Assembly: GCF_024347655.1 (NCBI RefSeq)
Contig: NZ_AP025514.1
Coordinates: 1,488,001 to 1,552,000, forward strand
Reading direction: 5' to 3'
Source of the DNA: Vibrio toranzoniae
GTDB lineage: Bacteria > Pseudomonadota > Gammaproteobacteria > Enterobacterales > Vibrionaceae
DNA: 64,000 bases
The position numbers were made by a program, and so were the translations under genes. Below are positions 36,509 through 46,014 of this stretch, one piece after another. How positions within the stretch are numbered: the first letter of the stretch is position 1; each line of letters begins with the position of its first letter. The notes below the pieces were generated by a model. It did no database searches and was not told the origin of the DNA. It worked only from the letters and a program-made list of their open reading frames with translations.

Positions 36509-37312
36509 ATGCAGGACCCATCGCTACTTCGCCTTGTTTGTTTTATTGTCGCTTTTGGATTGTGTGCTCTATGGGAACAACATTTCCCACGTAAAACATT
36601 GACTCAAAACAAATGGTTTCGTTGGGGGAATAACTTCGCGCTAGTCACTTTGAATAGTTTTCTATTAGCCACTCTAATCCCTATCGCTGCGTTCCAAGCG
36701 GCGATTATCGCACAAGATAATCAATGGGGGGTATTCAATACCCTGTCACTTCCTAAAGAGCTTAGCATTCTGATATGCGTGTTGCTGTTGGATTGTGCTA
36801 TTTACCTCCAACACTTGGTGTTTCACCGTATTCCTTGGCTATGGAAGTTACATCGAGTTCATCACGCAGACCTAGATATTGACGTAACGACAGGTACACG
36901 CTTCCACCCGATTGAGATGATATTATCGATGTTGATTAAAGTCGCGTTGATTTTTGTACTCGGCGTTCCGGCATTAGCGGTGGTGATCTTCGAAGTGGTA
37001 TTGAATGTGAGTGCGATGTTCAACCACAGCAACGGCCGACTGCCTTTGTGGCTGGATAAACAGTTACGCAAAGTGATTGTGACGCCCGACATGCATCGAG
37101 TTCACCACTCTGTCATTGTTAAAGAAACCCATTCGAACTTTGGTTTCTTCTTATCGGTGTGGGATATTTGGTTCAAAACCTATCGCGCGCAACCTAAGCT
37201 TGGCCATGACAAGGTAAGCATTGGCGTTCCTGAAATACGCGATGGAAAAGAACAAAGGCTAGATAAGTTGATTACCCAGCCATTTAGATATAATCAGAAA
37301 AATAAGAACTAA
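36509..37312 (+). CDS. Fatty acid hydroxylase / sterol desaturase family membrane protein
   Basis: A 267-residue membrane protein with about four helices and three histidine clusters for a di-iron centre: HLVFHRIPWLWKLHRVHH, FHPIE...FNHSN and MHRVHHSVI. Family members are membrane hydroxylases or desaturases acting on lipids; the substrate cannot be told. GAAGGAA lies upstream of ATG 36509. It is divergent from the DTW gene. Confidence 0.85.
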   Translation: MQDPSLLRLVCFIVAFGLCALWEQHFPRKTLTQNKWFRWGNNFALVTLNSFLLATLIPIAAFQAAIIAQDNQWGVFNTLSLPKELSILICVLLLDCAIYLQHLVFHRIPWLWKLHRVHHADLDIDVTTGTRFHPIEMILSMLIKVALIFVLGVPALAVVIFEVVLNVSAMFNHSNGRLPLWLDKQLRKVIVTPDMHRVHHSVIVKETHSNFGFFLSVWDIWFKTYRAQPKLGHDKVSIGVPEIRDGKEQRLDKLITQPFRYNQKNKN

Positions 37313-37383
37313 CAAGCTATCCGAAAGTTTTGCTTTATTATTGTGGTTCAGTTTTTAAGTTCTTAAGGCACTAGAAATATTCG

Positions 37384-39438
37384 CTATTTTTCTGCATCAA
37401 ACTGGTATTTGTGAAGCATTTCCTGCTGATGTCCCGCTATCTCGGCCACTTGTTCTGAACTTTCAATCATTGATTCAAGTTGAAGCTTGGTATTTTCACC
37501 TTGTTCAGAAACGCGCGTGATTGAATGTGTCACGTCCACCGTTGCGCGTGCTTGTTGTTCTGTTGCCACCATAATTTGCTCAACACGTCCTTTTATCTGG
37601 CTAACCGCAACGTCTATTTTTTCAAACGCTTGCTTCACGTCCTCGCTAGTTTGCAGAGCATTGGCCATTTCGCTACGAGATTCAGTCACAGACGTTCGAG
37701 AGCGGTCAGCCGCAGCCACCAGCTCATTCATCATATTGCGAATGTTGGTGGTTTGTTGAGATGTGCCACTCGCCAATTTGCGTACTTCGTCAGCAACGAC
37801 AGCAAAACCGCGGCCTTGTTCGCCTGCTCGCGCTGCTTCAATCGCTGCATTCAGTGCTAATAAGTTGGTGTTTTCTGCAATGCCACTGATCATATCGACC
37901 ATTTCACGAATCTGTTTCACGCGGCCATCAAGGTCGGCCATTGATTCTTCGTTCATGCTTAGTGACTGTTCTAACGCTTGCAAACGTTGCTGGTTGAGCC
38001 CAACCACCTGGCTACCATTGACCGACTCGTCTTCTGCAACTTGTGCATCGTCATTGGATGCATTCGAAATACGTGCAATTTCACCGATTGACGCTTCCAG
38101 TTCAGTAATGGTGGTGATCATGTTCTGCAGCGATTCGTTTTGCTCGTTCAAGCTAGAATTAGTTTGTTCTGCAGCGTCGTGGCTTACTTCTGCTGTTTGG
38201 TAAAGCGTTTCACAGTTACGCGTCACCGATCGTACAGAATCGGCTGTCGAGTCTACAACGCTATTGAGCTTCGAAGCGATAACTTGAAGCTCTCTTGGCC
38301 CAACCAGTTCGCTTTGCTTTGAAAAATCGTGCTCAGCAAGGGAGCTTAGTTGGCAAGTGATGTTTTTGAGCCCTTTATTGACCCAACGACGTAACGCAAA
38401 CCATGAAGTAGCAATAATAGCAGCGATCACTAATCCACTTATAAATAACACTCTGTCAATGGTCGCTATCGTTTGATTGACCACAGATTCACTTTCATCA
38501 ATTAATATGGATGCAGTATTAGACAGTTGATTTAAGGTGCCTATCACGGTGTTGGCAAGCTTTATCACTTCAGCAAGGTCGGCTTCTTGTTGCTTGATTA
38601 ACTTAAGCTTTAGCAGAATTTGTTTTAAGACACCATTGTCTTGGAATCCAGTCTGAACCATCTCATAAGGGGCCGTTAAACTTGCAAACTCAGTGATATC
38701 AGGGTGCCATTCTGAAAAATCGTCATAAGCGAGATTAATCCCAGCCATGCGATTACGTAGCTCTCGAAACTCACTTTCAGCTTTGTCTAAGTCCGATTGC
38801 ATCATCAGCATTAGGAAGGTATTCGCCATTGACGAAGCACTCGCCGTGAAGCGGTTGGCGGCATCGTGTGCAGCGGGGTTTTCCTGAACAAGAAAAGAGC
38901 TAATACGATTCATCTCAGGTCCAATTGAATTTACACCATAGCGAAACTCAGCGACTTGGCCATCAATATGATTTTGTTTATTTTGAATCTCAATTTGAGA
39001 CATCAAGACCTTGTTGGTCATAAGCTTTAATGCCGTCATGTCTTCAGTTAGGTTTTGCTTTTGTTCAACAGAAATCGCTTCAGGAAAAGATTGAGAGATA
39101 AAAAGGAGTTCCTCTAGCACTTTGTTACTTGACTCGACGAGTTGTTCAATAGATGAGCGAGTCGTATTCAATGTGTTTAGATCTTTCGATTGAGTACTGT
39201 AAGTGAGGAGCTTCACCTGCTCTAACACGTTTTGTGTCAGTTCTGCATTATGAAGAGCTAATGGTAGTGCTCGTTCGGACAACGCGTTGAAGTGACCCCC
39301 AATCCGTTCAACTCCCGTTATGCTGACCATCGACAAAAAACTAACTAGTAAAAGAATGGAGATAAATACGGTAGTGACGGTTTGGATGAGCGAGAATGTA
39401 TAACGTGAGGGTTTTATTGATAAATTTGTGTCGGGCAT
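37384..39438 (-). CDS. Methyl-accepting chemotaxis protein with a large helical sensor
   Basis: A 684-residue chemoreceptor: first membrane helix near 20-43, a long predominantly helical periplasmic domain to about residue 325, a second helix near 330-350, HAMP-like region, and a signalling domain with [21 protein letters not shown] and [18 protein letters not shown]. The sensor shows no Cache motif and its ligand is unknown. No C-terminal CheR-tethering pentapeptide is visible (ends KYQFDAEK). It is a lone gene, as is usual for Vibrio chemoreceptors. Confidence 0.92.
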   Translation of the reverse strand: MPDTNLSIKPSRYTFSLIQTVTTVFISILLLVSFLSMVSITGVERIGGHFNALSERALPLALHNAELTQNVLEQVKLLTYSTQSKDLNTLNTTRSSIEQLVESSNKVLEELLFISQSFPEAISVEQKQNLTEDMTALKLMTNKVLMSQIEIQNKQNHIDGQVAEFRYGVNSIGPEMNRISSFLVQENPAAHDAANRFTASASSMANTFLMLMMQSDLDKAESEFRELRNRMAGINLAYDDFSEWHPDITEFASLTAPYEMVQTGFQDNGVLKQILLKLKLIKQQEADLAEVIKLANTVIGTLNQLSNTASILIDESESVVNQTIATIDRVLFISGLVIAAIIATSWFALRRWVNKGLKNITCQLSSLAEHDFSKQSELVGPRELQVIASKLNSVVDSTADSVRSVTRNCETLYQTAEVSHDAAEQTNSSLNEQNESLQNMITTITELEASIGEIARISNASNDDAQVAEDESVNGSQVVGLNQQRLQALEQSLSMNEESMADLDGRVKQIREMVDMISGIAENTNLLALNAAIEAARAGEQGRGFAVVADEVRKLASGTSQQTTNIRNMMNELVAAADRSRTSVTESRSEMANALQTSEDVKQAFEKIDVAVSQIKGRVEQIMVATEQQARATVDVTHSITRVSEQGENTKLQLESMIESSEQVAEIAGHQQEMLHKYQFDAEK

Positions 39439-39542
39439 GTGAAATCCAGTTTGACTACGAAAAGAGATATCCTTAAGTTAGTTTGTATACTAGAAGTCCT
39501 TGATGACGTTTTTATTTCATTTTTTTTTCAGAAGAGTTACAT

Positions 39543-40028
39543 ATGAAATTCAGAAAAATGCTTGCAGTTACAATAACTTTCGCAACATTAGCTGCATGTA
39601 GCTCGACCCCGTCTCCCTCTCAGCTTAGTCAAACCGCACAGAAACCTTTATCAAAGTCGGAACAATTGACTAAAAATGCTTATATGAGCGTGTATGAGCA
39701 GTGGAAAGGCGTGCCGTACCATTTCGGTGGAACCTCATTTAGAGGTGTAGATTGCTCCGCTTTTGTGCAGATTGCCGTGCAAAATGCGACCCAACAAGCT
39801 CTACCAAGAACCACAAAAGATCAAAGTCAAAAGGGAAAAGAAATTGCGTATGAACAGGCAACGAGTGGCGATTTGGTGTTTTTTAAGACATCGATGACTG
39901 TGCGACACGTAGGTGTCTACCTCGGAAATAATCAATTTCTACATGCTTCTACATCGAAAGGTGTGATTATATCGAGGCTGGATAACCCTTATTGGGCTTC
40001 CAAGTTTTGGCACTTTAGACGTTTATAA
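39543..40028 (+). CDS. nlpC: NlpC/P60-family lipoprotein peptidoglycan hydrolase
   Basis: A 161-residue protein with a lipoprotein signal (lipobox LAACS near residue 20) and a C40 peptidase domain: VDCSAFVQIA (catalytic Cys), RHVGVYLG (catalytic His) and FLHASTSKGV. This family cleaves peptidoglycan stem-peptide bonds; Spr/MepS of E. coli is a relative. It should be anchored to the outer membrane and act on the wall. Length and layout match short NlpC proteins. Confidence 0.88.
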   Translation: MKFRKMLAVTITFATLAACSSTPSPSQLSQTAQKPLSKSEQLTKNAYMSVYEQWKGVPYHFGGTSFRGVDCSAFVQIAVQNATQQALPRTTKDQSQKGKEIAYEQATSGDLVFFKTSMTVRHVGVYLGNNQFLHASTSKGVIISRLDNPYWASKFWHFRRL

Positions 40029-40108
40029 CAGATCCACTGCAGGCTTATACCCGACCTTACACGCTCACTAATATGCTAGGTAAGCGTGCATCATAATATC
40101 AGTTCTAT

Positions 40109-40453
40109 CTAATCGTATTTAGCGACGGCTGAATCAAATAGGTTTTTTACCAAAGCGATGTATTCGTCTAGAAATACAATTTGCTCGTTGGTTGCTTTTT
40201 TGGTCCACACACCGGCTAGCACTTCACCTAAATCAGCTACTACGGCATCAGCTTCTTTCAATAGCTGAAAACGAACGCTGGAATGTAACTCGGGATTTTG
40301 CTCGAAAATAGCCATGATGTTAGTTGAAATCATGTCAGTAATGATATCTTCAACACTTTCATTACCTGTATAGCCATTACTATTCGTAAAGACATCTAAG
40401 TTAAATGATAAGTGTTCGATCAAAGCCAAATAGCCATCGGTTTCTACAACCAC
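40109..40453 (-). CDS. DUF3802 family protein
   Basis: A 114-residue, acidic helical protein that begins VVETDGYLALIEHLSFNLDVF and has GNESVEDIITDMISTNIMAIFEQ. I recall it as DUF3802, a family found in Vibrionaceae and relatives with no assigned role. GTG 40453 is the start, with CGGAGA upstream. No membrane segment or catalytic motif is visible. Confidence 0.8.
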   Translation of the reverse strand: MVVETDGYLALIEHLSFNLDVFTNSNGYTGNESVEDIITDMISTNIMAIFEQNPELHSSVRFQLLKEADAVVADLGEVLAGVWTKKATNEQIVFLDEYIALVKNLFDSAVAKYD

Positions 40454-40981
40454 AATAAATCTCCGTTTTAAGCTCTAGAGCAGATTAATACGTAATTGCC
40501 TAATACTATGTAAATGAAGTTATTTGTCATCACTTTATTACTAAAAATCATATTAAAATGCTCCTAATGAGTCTTTAAGCTTAAATTTCAAGCAATATAC
40601 GGATGACATAGACAGTCACATGCTTCCAAAGAGTTAGACGAGTGTTCCAGCAGCGTGGCTTTCCACTGAATGATAGTACATTCTATCACTCTGAGGCTTT
40701 ACCTAAGATGAAGTTGAAACAATAACAAGTCATGTCGACTTTTCCAGTTTATTACGATCAAAAACGTGCCGTTTGTGAGACTCGTCTCAAACCATTTATG
40801 ACATCGTATTTTCAATTTATTCTTGTTTATCAATGAGCTTGAAATAGTTCGAGTTCACAAATCAACCAAATGAATCAACATAAGATGAATAAGAAACAAG
40901 AACATTGACGAGTACATCTATAAATTACTCAGATTTATCCTAAACTATTGCTATTAAACAAACATTCCCTGAGGGTTATCT
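40454..40981. other. 528-bp intergenic region with an inverted repeat before the fructosamine kinase gene
   Basis: No gene or RNA is recognised. A 14-bp inverted repeat (TGAGACTCGTCTCA) at 40776-40789, extended by imperfect GTTT/AAAC arms, looks like an operator. A smaller one, GATAG-6-CTATC, occurs near 40671. The region must also hold the promoters of both divergent genes. Confidence 0.5.
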
Positions 40982-41848
40982 ATGTGGCAAGCCATTTCTC
41001 AACAGCTTTCAGATACACTTCTATTTAGCTTCCAGATTACTGAACGCACCAAGCTCTCTGGTGGCGACATTAATGATTGCTATATGATAAGTGATGGTAA
41101 CGAGCGTTACTTTGTGAAAGTGAATCAGCGAGAATTTTTACCAAAGTTCGAAATTGAAGCCGAGAACTTGCGTTTGTTGAGAGAGACCTCCACGGTTTAT
41201 GTTCCCGAACTCGTACTTATTGGTAAAACTAAAGAGTGCTCATTCATCATTCTTAATTACTTACCAACCAAGCCGCTAGAAACTGGCAATAATAGCTTTG
41301 ATTTCGGCGTTCAACTTGCTCGACTTCATCAATGGGGTGAACAGAAAGAATTTGGTTGCGATCAAGACAATTACATCGGTAGTACACTGCAGCCTAATCC
41401 TTGGCATAAGAAGTGGGGGCGATTTTTCTCAGAACAACGCATTGGTTTTCAACTGCAACTGTTGAAAGAAAAAGGCATTAAATTCGGTGACATTGATGAA
41501 CTCGTTGATGTTGTTAATATGCGCCTCGCAGGCCACAACCCTCGCCCTTCTTTGCTTCATGGTGATCTTTGGTATGGCAATGTTGCGAACTCTGCTTTTG
41601 GTCCAATCTGTTATGATCCAGCCTGTTATTGGGGTGATCATGAATGTGACTTAGCATTAACAGAGTTGTTCGAGGGGTTTCCAAAAGAATTTTATGAAGG
41701 CTATCAAAGCGTCAGTACACTCGATATTGGCTATACTGATCGCAAAGACATTTACAATTTGTACCACCTGCTTAATCACTGTAATCAATTTGGCGGTCAT
41801 TATTTGGCACAAACCGAAGCGTGTATTCAGAAAATTCAGGCCGTTTAA
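40982..41848 (+). CDS. Fructosamine kinase family protein
   Basis: A 288-residue kinase of the aminoglycoside-phosphotransferase fold, with YFVKVNQREFLPKFEIEAENLRLL (ATP lysine and helix C), the catalytic loop LLHGDLWYGNV, and the DFG-like CYDPACYWGDHECDLALTELF. Family members phosphorylate sugars on glycated amines or proteins, so a deglycation role is likely. E. coli YniA is the close relative. It stands alone except for the small CPXCG protein 56 bp downstream. Confidence 0.88.
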   Translation: MWQAISQQLSDTLLFSFQITERTKLSGGDINDCYMISDGNERYFVKVNQREFLPKFEIEAENLRLLRETSTVYVPELVLIGKTKECSFIILNYLPTKPLETGNNSFDFGVQLARLHQWGEQKEFGCDQDNYIGSTLQPNPWHKKWGRFFSEQRIGFQLQLLKEKGIKFGDIDELVDVVNMRLAGHNPRPSLLHGDLWYGNVANSAFGPICYDPACYWGDHECDLALTELFEGFPKEFYEGYQSVSTLDIGYTDRKDIYNLYHLLNHCNQFGGHYLAQTEACIQKIQAV

Positions 41849-41904
41849 TGCTAATCACCGTAATTTACTAGGGTTGGTGTTGGTTACAGTGGGGAGAATT
41901 TGCC

Positions 41905-42108
41905 ATGCATAAATACACCGAAAAACATGTCTCCTGCCCGCATTGTGGGCACGCCATCAATATAACGCTTGATGCGTCCAACGGCAGCCAGGAATTTTAT
42001 GACGATTGTCCTGTGTGTTGCAATCCGATTCACTTAGATATGCAGGTCGACGAGATAAGAGACAAAATAAGCCTATCCATTGACGCTGATGACGAGCAGG
42101 TGTTTTGA
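41905..42108 (+). CDS. CPXCG-motif cysteine-rich small protein
   Basis: A 67-residue protein with two zinc-finger-like pairs, CPHCGH near residue 11 and CPVCCNP near residue 36, and an acidic tail. This is the CPXCG family of small proteins with unknown function. No SD is clearly placed other than GGGGAGA some 10 bp before the ATG. It probably shares the fructosamine kinase message and ends at a terminator. Confidence 0.82.
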   Translation: MHKYTEKHVSCPHCGHAINITLDASNGSQEFYDDCPVCCNPIHLDMQVDEIRDKISLSIDADDEQVF

Positions 42109-42138
42109 GTCGTATGTATTGATATCCCACATGAGAGA

Positions 42139-42168
42139 GAAAAAGAGCACATCAAGTGCTCTTTTCTA
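42139..42168. terminator. Bidirectional terminator between the CPXCG gene and ribE
   Basis: AAAAGAGCAC at 42141-42150 pairs with GTGCTCTTTT at 42156-42165 around a 5-nt loop, with A and T runs on both sides, between convergent genes. Confidence 0.88.
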
Positions 42169-42240
42169 ATTATATTGTGTCTTTATCGCCATGTTCCGGG
42201 CTGATTCGAGAGTAAACGAAACTTTAAAGTAAACAGAAAG

Positions 42241-42849
42241 CTATTTCTGATTAGCTAGTACGCGTTCAACGGTATCGACAATGGCTTGTGTTTGAGGGTC
42301 GAATTCAATATTTACATCATCCCCTACTTTACGACCACCAAATAGAGTTCGGTTTAATGTTTCTGGTATTAAATGCACAGAGAAACGATTGTCTTTAACT
42401 TCACCAATAGTCAATGAACACCCATCTAAACCAATGTAGCCTTTACTTAGTACATATTTCATTGATGTTTCTGGCAATTCGAACCATAGCGTACGATTGT
42501 TTTCAGTTGTGATCACTTCGACCAGTTTAGCCATAAGAGCAATATGCCCAGACATACTGTGACCACCAATTTCATCGCCAAACTTGGCTGCACGCTCTAC
42601 ATTTACTTGATCTCCAACATTCAATTGACCAAGGTTCGTTAACCTCAACGTTGCTTGCATTAAATCAAATGCGACATGGTTTCCTGAAATTTCAGTGACA
42701 GTCAAGCAACAACCGTTATGGGCTAATGAAGCGCCAATCACTAATCCTTCAATCATTTCATCTGTTAGCTCAATGGTATGAGTCTGAAACAACTCTTTTT
42801 TATTTATAGCAACCAATGTTGCCATTCCTTGAACGATACCTGTAAACAT
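42241..42849 (-). CDS. ribE: Riboflavin synthase alpha chain
   Basis: A 202-residue protein with two tandem lumazine-binding repeats: MFTGIVQGM...GCCLTV...[22 protein letters not shown], then [30 protein letters not shown]...NVEFD-like. It forms riboflavin from two 6,7-dimethyl-8-ribityllumazine molecules. The conserved N-terminus MFTGIV and GHSMSGHI fit riboflavin synthase. It is divergent from norM, the same arrangement as ribC-mdtK in E. coli. No FMN riboswitch is visible in the 151-bp gap. Confidence 0.93.
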   Translation of the reverse strand: MFTGIVQGMATLVAINKKELFQTHTIELTDEMIEGLVIGASLAHNGCCLTVTEISGNHVAFDLMQATLRLTNLGQLNVGDQVNVERAAKFGDEIGGHSMSGHIALMAKLVEVITTENNRTLWFELPETSMKYVLSKGYIGLDGCSLTIGEVKDNRFSVHLIPETLNRTLFGGRKVGDDVNIEFDPQTQAIVDTVERVLANQK

Positions 42850-43000
42850 AAGATTCCTATTTAGCGTATTACTATCAGTTTTTAATAGCAGTTATTGTGA
42901 CATTTCTTTATGATTCGTCCAATGGAAGCTTAATGATCAGTGCCTCTGATTTCTTCTGAACGTCTATCCCTCATACTACTAATCTAATTTGGAGTAATTT

Positions 43001-44371
43001 GTGCATCGTTACAAAGAAGAAGCCTCAAATCTAATCAAACTTGCGACCCCTGTATTGATCGCATCCGTAGCACAGACCGGAATGGGTTTCGTCGATACCG
43101 TGATGGCCGGTGGCGTGAGTGCCATTGACATGGCCGCAGTATCAATAGCTGCGAGTATTTGGCTTCCTTCGATCTTGTTCGGTGTAGGCTTATTGATGGC
43201 ATTAGTCCCAGTGGTTGCTCAACTTAATGGCTCAGGTCGTCAAGTTAAAATTCCATACGAAATTCAACAAGGCGCGGTGCTGGCGTTGTTGATATCACTG
43301 CCGATCATTGGCGTACTTTTTCAAACTCAAGCCATACTTGAGCTAATGGACATTGAAGCCTTGATGGCTCAAAAAACCATTGGCTATATGCATGCGGTAA
43401 TGTTTGCGGTGCCTGCTTTCTTACTTTTTCAAACCTTAAGAAGTTTTACTGACGGTATGTCTTTAACCAAACCGGCAATGGTGATTGGTTTTATTGGTTT
43501 GTTGCTAAACATCCCGCTTAACTGGATGTTTGTATACGGTAAGCTTGGAGCTCCTGCTCTGGGTGGTGTTGGTTGTGGCGTAGCAACGGCTATCGTTTAT
43601 TGGATAATGTTTGCTCTACTATTTGCATACATACTCACTTCGAAGCGTCTCGCGAAGATCAACATCTTTGGTCAATTCCATAAACCTGAGTTAAAAGCAC
43701 AAATCCGTTTATTTAAGCTAGGTTTTCCTGTAGCCGCGGCACTTTTCTTTGAAGTGACCTTGTTTGCGGTGGTTGCTCTTCTGGTCGCTCCATTAGGTTC
43801 ATTAGTGGTTGCAGCGCATCAAGTCGCCATTAACTTCTCGACTTTGGTGTTTATGATTCCAATGAGTATCGGCGCTGCTGTGAGTATTCGTGTGGGACAT
43901 AAACTCGGCGAGAATAATACCGAAGGCGCTAAGATTGCGACCCATGTAGGGATTATTGTTGGTTTGGTTACCGCCTTTATGACCGCAGCATTGACGGTGT
44001 TGTTTAGAGAACAAGTATCATTATTGTATACAGAAAACACCGCAGTGATCACCATTGCCATGCAGCTTCTTATTTTTGCCGCGGTATATCAATGTACTGA
44101 TGCTATTCAAGTGATCGCGGCGGGTGCATTACGTGGATATAAAGACATGCGTTCTATTTTTAACATAACCTTTATTGCGTATTGGTTACTTGGTCTACCG
44201 ACGGGTTATATTCTTGGGATGACGGATTGGCTTGTGGAACCAATGGGGGCTCACGGCTTCTGGATTGGTTTCATTATCGGACTCACTTCAGCCGCAATGA
44301 TGCTTGGTATGCGCCTGCACTGGATGCACAAGCAAGATGACGTTGTACAGTTAGAATTTAGTTCTCGTTAA
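43001..44371 (+). CDS. norM: NorM, Na+-coupled MATE multidrug exporter
   Basis: A 456-residue, twelve-helix MATE transporter that starts MHRYKEEASNLIKLATPVLIASVAQTG, closely like the NorM of other Vibrio. It has GFVDTVMAGG and the two repeated halves typical of the family. NorM of Vibrio exchanges Na+ for cationic drugs, fluoroquinolones and ethidium. The start is GTG with GGAG 8 bp upstream. A terminator follows. Confidence 0.94.
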   Translation: MHRYKEEASNLIKLATPVLIASVAQTGMGFVDTVMAGGVSAIDMAAVSIAASIWLPSILFGVGLLMALVPVVAQLNGSGRQVKIPYEIQQGAVLALLISLPIIGVLFQTQAILELMDIEALMAQKTIGYMHAVMFAVPAFLLFQTLRSFTDGMSLTKPAMVIGFIGLLLNIPLNWMFVYGKLGAPALGGVGCGVATAIVYWIMFALLFAYILTSKRLAKINIFGQFHKPELKAQIRLFKLGFPVAAALFFEVTLFAVVALLVAPLGSLVVAAHQVAINFSTLVFMIPMSIGAAVSIRVGHKLGENNTEGAKIATHVGIIVGLVTAFMTAALTVLFREQVSLLYTENTAVITIAMQLLIFAAVYQCTDAIQVIAAGALRGYKDMRSIFNITFIAYWLLGLPTGYILGMTDWLVEPMGAHGFWIGFIIGLTSAAMMLGMRLHWMHKQDDVVQLEFSSR

Positions 44372-44410
44372 ATGCTCAATTGCTAAATTGATAGAACCGA
44401 TACCACAAAT

Positions 44411-44460
44411 AAAAAAGAGCTCTGACTTTCTTAAGATAAGAGTCTAGAGCTCAATTTTTT
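44411..44460. terminator. Terminator between norM and the convergent DNA ligase gene
   Basis: GAGCTCT-GACT and AGTC-T-AGAGCTC pair with one bulge (stem from 44417 to 44452), with A-run before and T-run after, so it can work in both directions. Confidence 0.85.
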
Positions 44461-44485
44461 ACTGTATGAGTTCAGTGAATGTAGT

Positions 44486-45340
44486 CTAATATTCACTCTT
44501 CTCTCGAACGAAGCGGGCAAACTTCGGTTTTCCATTTTGCGTAAAGCCATTATAACGAAAGGTAATCCTGCTGCCGATTTCAGGAGGTGACAGTCTCATT
44601 TTATCGCTAAATCCACTACCGATATAGAACTCAACCCCCTCTTCCGTGTGGACCAAAATTGAACCCATCATCCCCTTGTATTTTCCTGTACCACTTTTGT
44701 AACCAATGACTGTTGCTTCCGCATCATGATGCCTTTTCAGTTTTAGAAGATCATTACTTCGACCTGCCTGATAACGACTTGTGATCTTGCGGAGCATCAA
44801 ACCTTCCCCGTTACGTTCATCGATATTGTCTAACTGATGAAATAACGCCTTTTCATTTTTGATTGGGACATGTTCAATATAACCCACATGAGACTCGTCA
44901 ATTAGACTCACCCAATGCAAGATATTATAGTAGCGTTTTTGGTAATCTCCCGCCGCTCCCGGCATATCGAATAACATGAATTTTATTTCACGCCATGCAG
45001 TATCACTAGGGGTATGATCAAGAACAGTCGATTGCACTAAATGGAACTTGCCTCTACCGGCCCATAACTCCCCTTCAAGGCGGACCTTTGGTAGCTGTTC
45101 AGTAAACCACGTTGGTGCATAAATCTGGTTTCCGTTACGAGTATAGAGATGGTTACCATCCCACAGCGCCCGAATCCCATCGAGCTTTTCACTTTTCCAA
45201 TATTCAGAAACATTAATACCTTGCTGGTATGTGTTTGCCAATACTAAATTTTCTGGCGGTAAATTGTATGAATGAGATGAAAGCGAACACGCCCATAAAG
45301 TCGCTATAGCCAGTTTGGTTAGCCTCATTATCTGCTCCAT
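44486..45340 (-). CDS. ligE: ATP-dependent DNA ligase (LigE type), predicted exported
   Basis: A 284-residue minimal ATP ligase with the nucleotidyl motif EKLDGIRALWDG (motif I lysine near residue 60 of this start), LEGELWAGRG (motif III), EGLMLRK (motif IV) and LLKLKRHHD (motif V), plus a short OB-like C-terminus. It has a signal peptide (LTKLAIATLWACSLSSHS...), so it probably acts in the periplasm, perhaps on incoming DNA. I start at ATG 45340, which has AAGGAG 8 bp upstream; a longer in-frame reading from 45418 would lack one. Confidence 0.9.
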   Translation of the reverse strand: MEQIMRLTKLAIATLWACSLSSHSYNLPPENLVLANTYQQGINVSEYWKSEKLDGIRALWDGNHLYTRNGNQIYAPTWFTEQLPKVRLEGELWAGRGKFHLVQSTVLDHTPSDTAWREIKFMLFDMPGAAGDYQKRYYNILHWVSLIDESHVGYIEHVPIKNEKALFHQLDNIDERNGEGLMLRKITSRYQAGRSNDLLKLKRHHDAEATVIGYKSGTGKYKGMMGSILVHTEEGVEFYIGSGFSDKMRLSPPEIGSRITFRYNGFTQNGKPKFARFVREKSEY

Positions 45341-45488
45341 ATTAGTAACTCCTTCAATCCTAAGCGTTCCACTCCATAGATAGACAAACTTTGGAATAGG
45401 ATGCGATCCAGACATCAACCTTATTTAATTTTAAATTTCATTCATAAAATTAATGACTTATAACTCACAAAAATTAGGCCATTTCTAA

Positions 45489-45525
45489 TTCTCATATTGA
45501 GAAACAACCTTTATCAATATGAGAT
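45489..45525 (+). promoter_or_regulatory. Two SypG-enhancer-like sites upstream of sypA
   Basis: TTCTCATATTGAGAA (45489-45503) is a perfect 15-bp palindrome, and TTATCAATATGAGAT (45511-45525) is an imperfect copy 22 bp away, or two helical turns. Both fit the TTCTCA-N3-TG form I recall for the V. fischeri SypG-binding enhancer. They lie about 50-85 bp upstream of a sigma-54 promoter. Confidence 0.8.
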
Positions 45526-45573
45526 TAAAAACAATAGACGTTGTAACTCATTGAAAAACAATAAAATTAAAAC

Positions 45574-45589
45574 TGGCATGCTACATGCT
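45574..45589 (+). promoter_or_regulatory. Sigma-54 promoter of sypA
   Basis: TGGCATGCTACATGCT has GG and GC exactly 10 bp apart (ATGC rather than TTGC at -12). It lies 34 bp before the sypA start codon, just after the two enhancer-like sites. Confidence 0.8.
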
Positions 45590-45622
45590 CTTGTTAAGTC
45601 ATACATTAAAGGAGATAGCATT

Positions 45623-45952
45623 ATGGAATTACGTAAAATTGACTTAGACACTACAACACTGACTCTTTCTATTTTTGGCAACTTAGACGCAGCAGGTAGC
45701 CGCGAGGCGCAAGCCGATATTGATGATGTTATTTCAAATTATGGGCATCAAGAAATCGAAGTGGATTTTAGCCAAGTTCAGTTTCTTGATTCATCAGGTG
45801 TAGGTGCCATTGTTTATATGTTCAAACGTCTTACGGAGCGAGAAAGAAATATGCGTTTAGAAAATGTCTCAGGACAACCTCTTGAAATTATGCAGCTACT
45901 TCGCATTGGCCACGCGATCCCAGTTAACTCAAAAAATCCTACTAATTCATGA
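45623..45952 (+). CDS. sypA: SypA-like STAS-domain protein
   Basis: A 109-residue STAS (anti-sigma-factor-antagonist) protein. Its regulatory-serine loop reads FLDSSGVGAIV, with Ser57/Ser58 at the position of the phosphorylated serine in V. fischeri SypA. SypA is needed for syp-dependent biofilm, downstream of transcription. I start at ATG 45623, which has AAAGGAGA upstream; an in-frame reading from 45497 would cross the enhancer and promoter sites. It heads the sypABCD unit. No SypE-like kinase/phosphatase gene follows. Confidence 0.9.
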   Translation: MELRKIDLDTTTLTLSIFGNLDAAGSREAQADIDDVISNYGHQEIEVDFSQVQFLDSSGVGAIVYMFKRLTERERNMRLENVSGQPLEIMQLLRIGHAIPVNSKNPTNS

Positions 45953-46014
45953 AGATCCACTAAGCTAGAAATAACAAAACATAATAATAAAAATAGAAAA
46001 CAAAGGACGTTGGC

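Noticed and set aside
37763..38203. Antisense frame of 146 codons inside a chemoreceptor gene
   Set aside because: The real gene's conserved signalling hairpin accounts for the sequence; the antisense product has a biased, meaningless composition.
42850..43000. FMN riboswitch before ribE
   Set aside because: The 151-bp divergent gap shows none of the conserved RFN-element blocks.
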